Below the pieces are notes generated by a model. The model saw only the letters and a program-made list of their open reading frames with translations, was not told the origin of the DNA and made no database searches. From Mytilus edulis (Eukaryota; Mollusca; Bivalvia; Mytilida; Mytilidae), in the NCBI RefSeq assembly GCF_963676685.1, contig NC_092350.1, positions 70,558,502 to 70,622,501 of the forward strand: 64,000 bases of DNA. Direction: 5' to 3'. Positions 63,477-64,000 of this stretch are shown piece by piece. How positions within the stretch are numbered: the first letter of the stretch is position 1; each line of letters opens with the position of its first letter. The translations under genes and the position numbers were made by a program.

Positions 63477-64000
63477 ACTCGTCTGATCTGCAAAATTATA
63501 AGCCTGGCCTTTTAGTGAGTTTTTTGCACTACAATACTCTCGTTTAAAGCAGTTAGTGTCAAAATGGGAAATATCGTTAGTATTGCTATACTATCAATCA
63601 CATTTTAATAAATATGTTAGAATATGTCTGGAAACCAATCTGTGAAGGCAACAGTAGTATATCGCTGTTCGAAATTCATAAATCTATAGAGAAAAAAAAC
63701 AAATACGAAACTAAAACTGAGGGAAACGCATCAAATATAAGAGAACTACGTCACAACAGAAACACAACATTAAAATGTAACACACACAGAAAGGAACTAT
63801 ATGATATAACAATGTAAGCAGTAGTAGATTTGATAATTTTAAATCCGTTAGGACAAAAATTGTACAGATTGAGATAAGCAATATATAAAACTACTTCTTT
63901 GATATAATGATTATTCAACAATAAACGGATTTTTAACCAATGGGATGCGGATCCAATAAGTGCATTTATTCCGTAGTTCACTTTTTTATCTATACATATT
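63477..64000. other. 3' flank, no gene recognised
   Basis: Short open frames on both strands only; no motif, exon or repeat end supported. Confidence 0.5.

Overview
The window looks like nuclear DNA of a marine bivalve mollusc, most likely a mussel of the Mytilus type. This is an inference from the strongly AT-rich sequence, the intron-containing genes with GT/AG junctions, the very dense mobile-element load (LINEs, a Penelope-like element, an 11-kb Ty3/Gypsy element, tRNA-derived SINEs, many TIR miniature elements) and a RING-less B-box/beta-propeller gene pair of the kind expanded in bivalves. No species was tested by search.

Layout. 1-3805: two unrelated tandem-repeat arrays (a 51-bp minisatellite and a 45-47-bp satellite carrying a 10-bp palindrome). 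4845-13600: repeats, a Penelope-like fragment, TTAA-flanked miniature elements, a LINE 3' end, a hairpin array, and the last two exons of a first VHL-like gene (A: 7492-7536, 8508-8545). 15756-23167: VHL-like gene B (three exons), its first intron swollen by a SINE array and nested DNA elements. 25857-27862: a 5'-truncated LINE just upstream of gene C. 28024-43818: VHL-like gene C (three exons), whose first intron holds an almost intact 11,029-bp Ty3/Gypsy element (28417-39445, minus strand) and three TIR elements. 45700-52692: TRIM-like gene 1 (predicted untranslated first exon, then one 567-aa coding exon), with a Penelope-type reverse transcriptase inside a 3-kb TIR element in its intron. 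55100-59230: minus-strand LINE interrupted by a TTAA-flanked element. 59440-63292: TRIM-like gene 2, a paralogue broken by an in-frame stop and a coiled-coil deletion.

How the genes fit together. The VHL-like genes encode a von Hippel-Lindau beta-domain that keeps the residues of the hydroxyproline pocket, but they replace the elongin-C-binding alpha domain with a short tail ending in a conserved CPxWVRxKL motif. A predicted TRIM first-exon cassette occurs in three copies (ending 25249, 45737, 59472), two of them just behind VHL genes B and C, so VHL-like and TRIM-like genes probably duplicated together. Because the B and C units are colinear, each acts as the 'empty site' for insertions in the other; this gives exact ends and target-site duplications for several elements. 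The Gypsy element is notable for a helix-hairpin-helix-like start in Gag, a PHD finger at the end of integrase, an extra 3' ORF, and two LTRs that differ at only two positions by eye.
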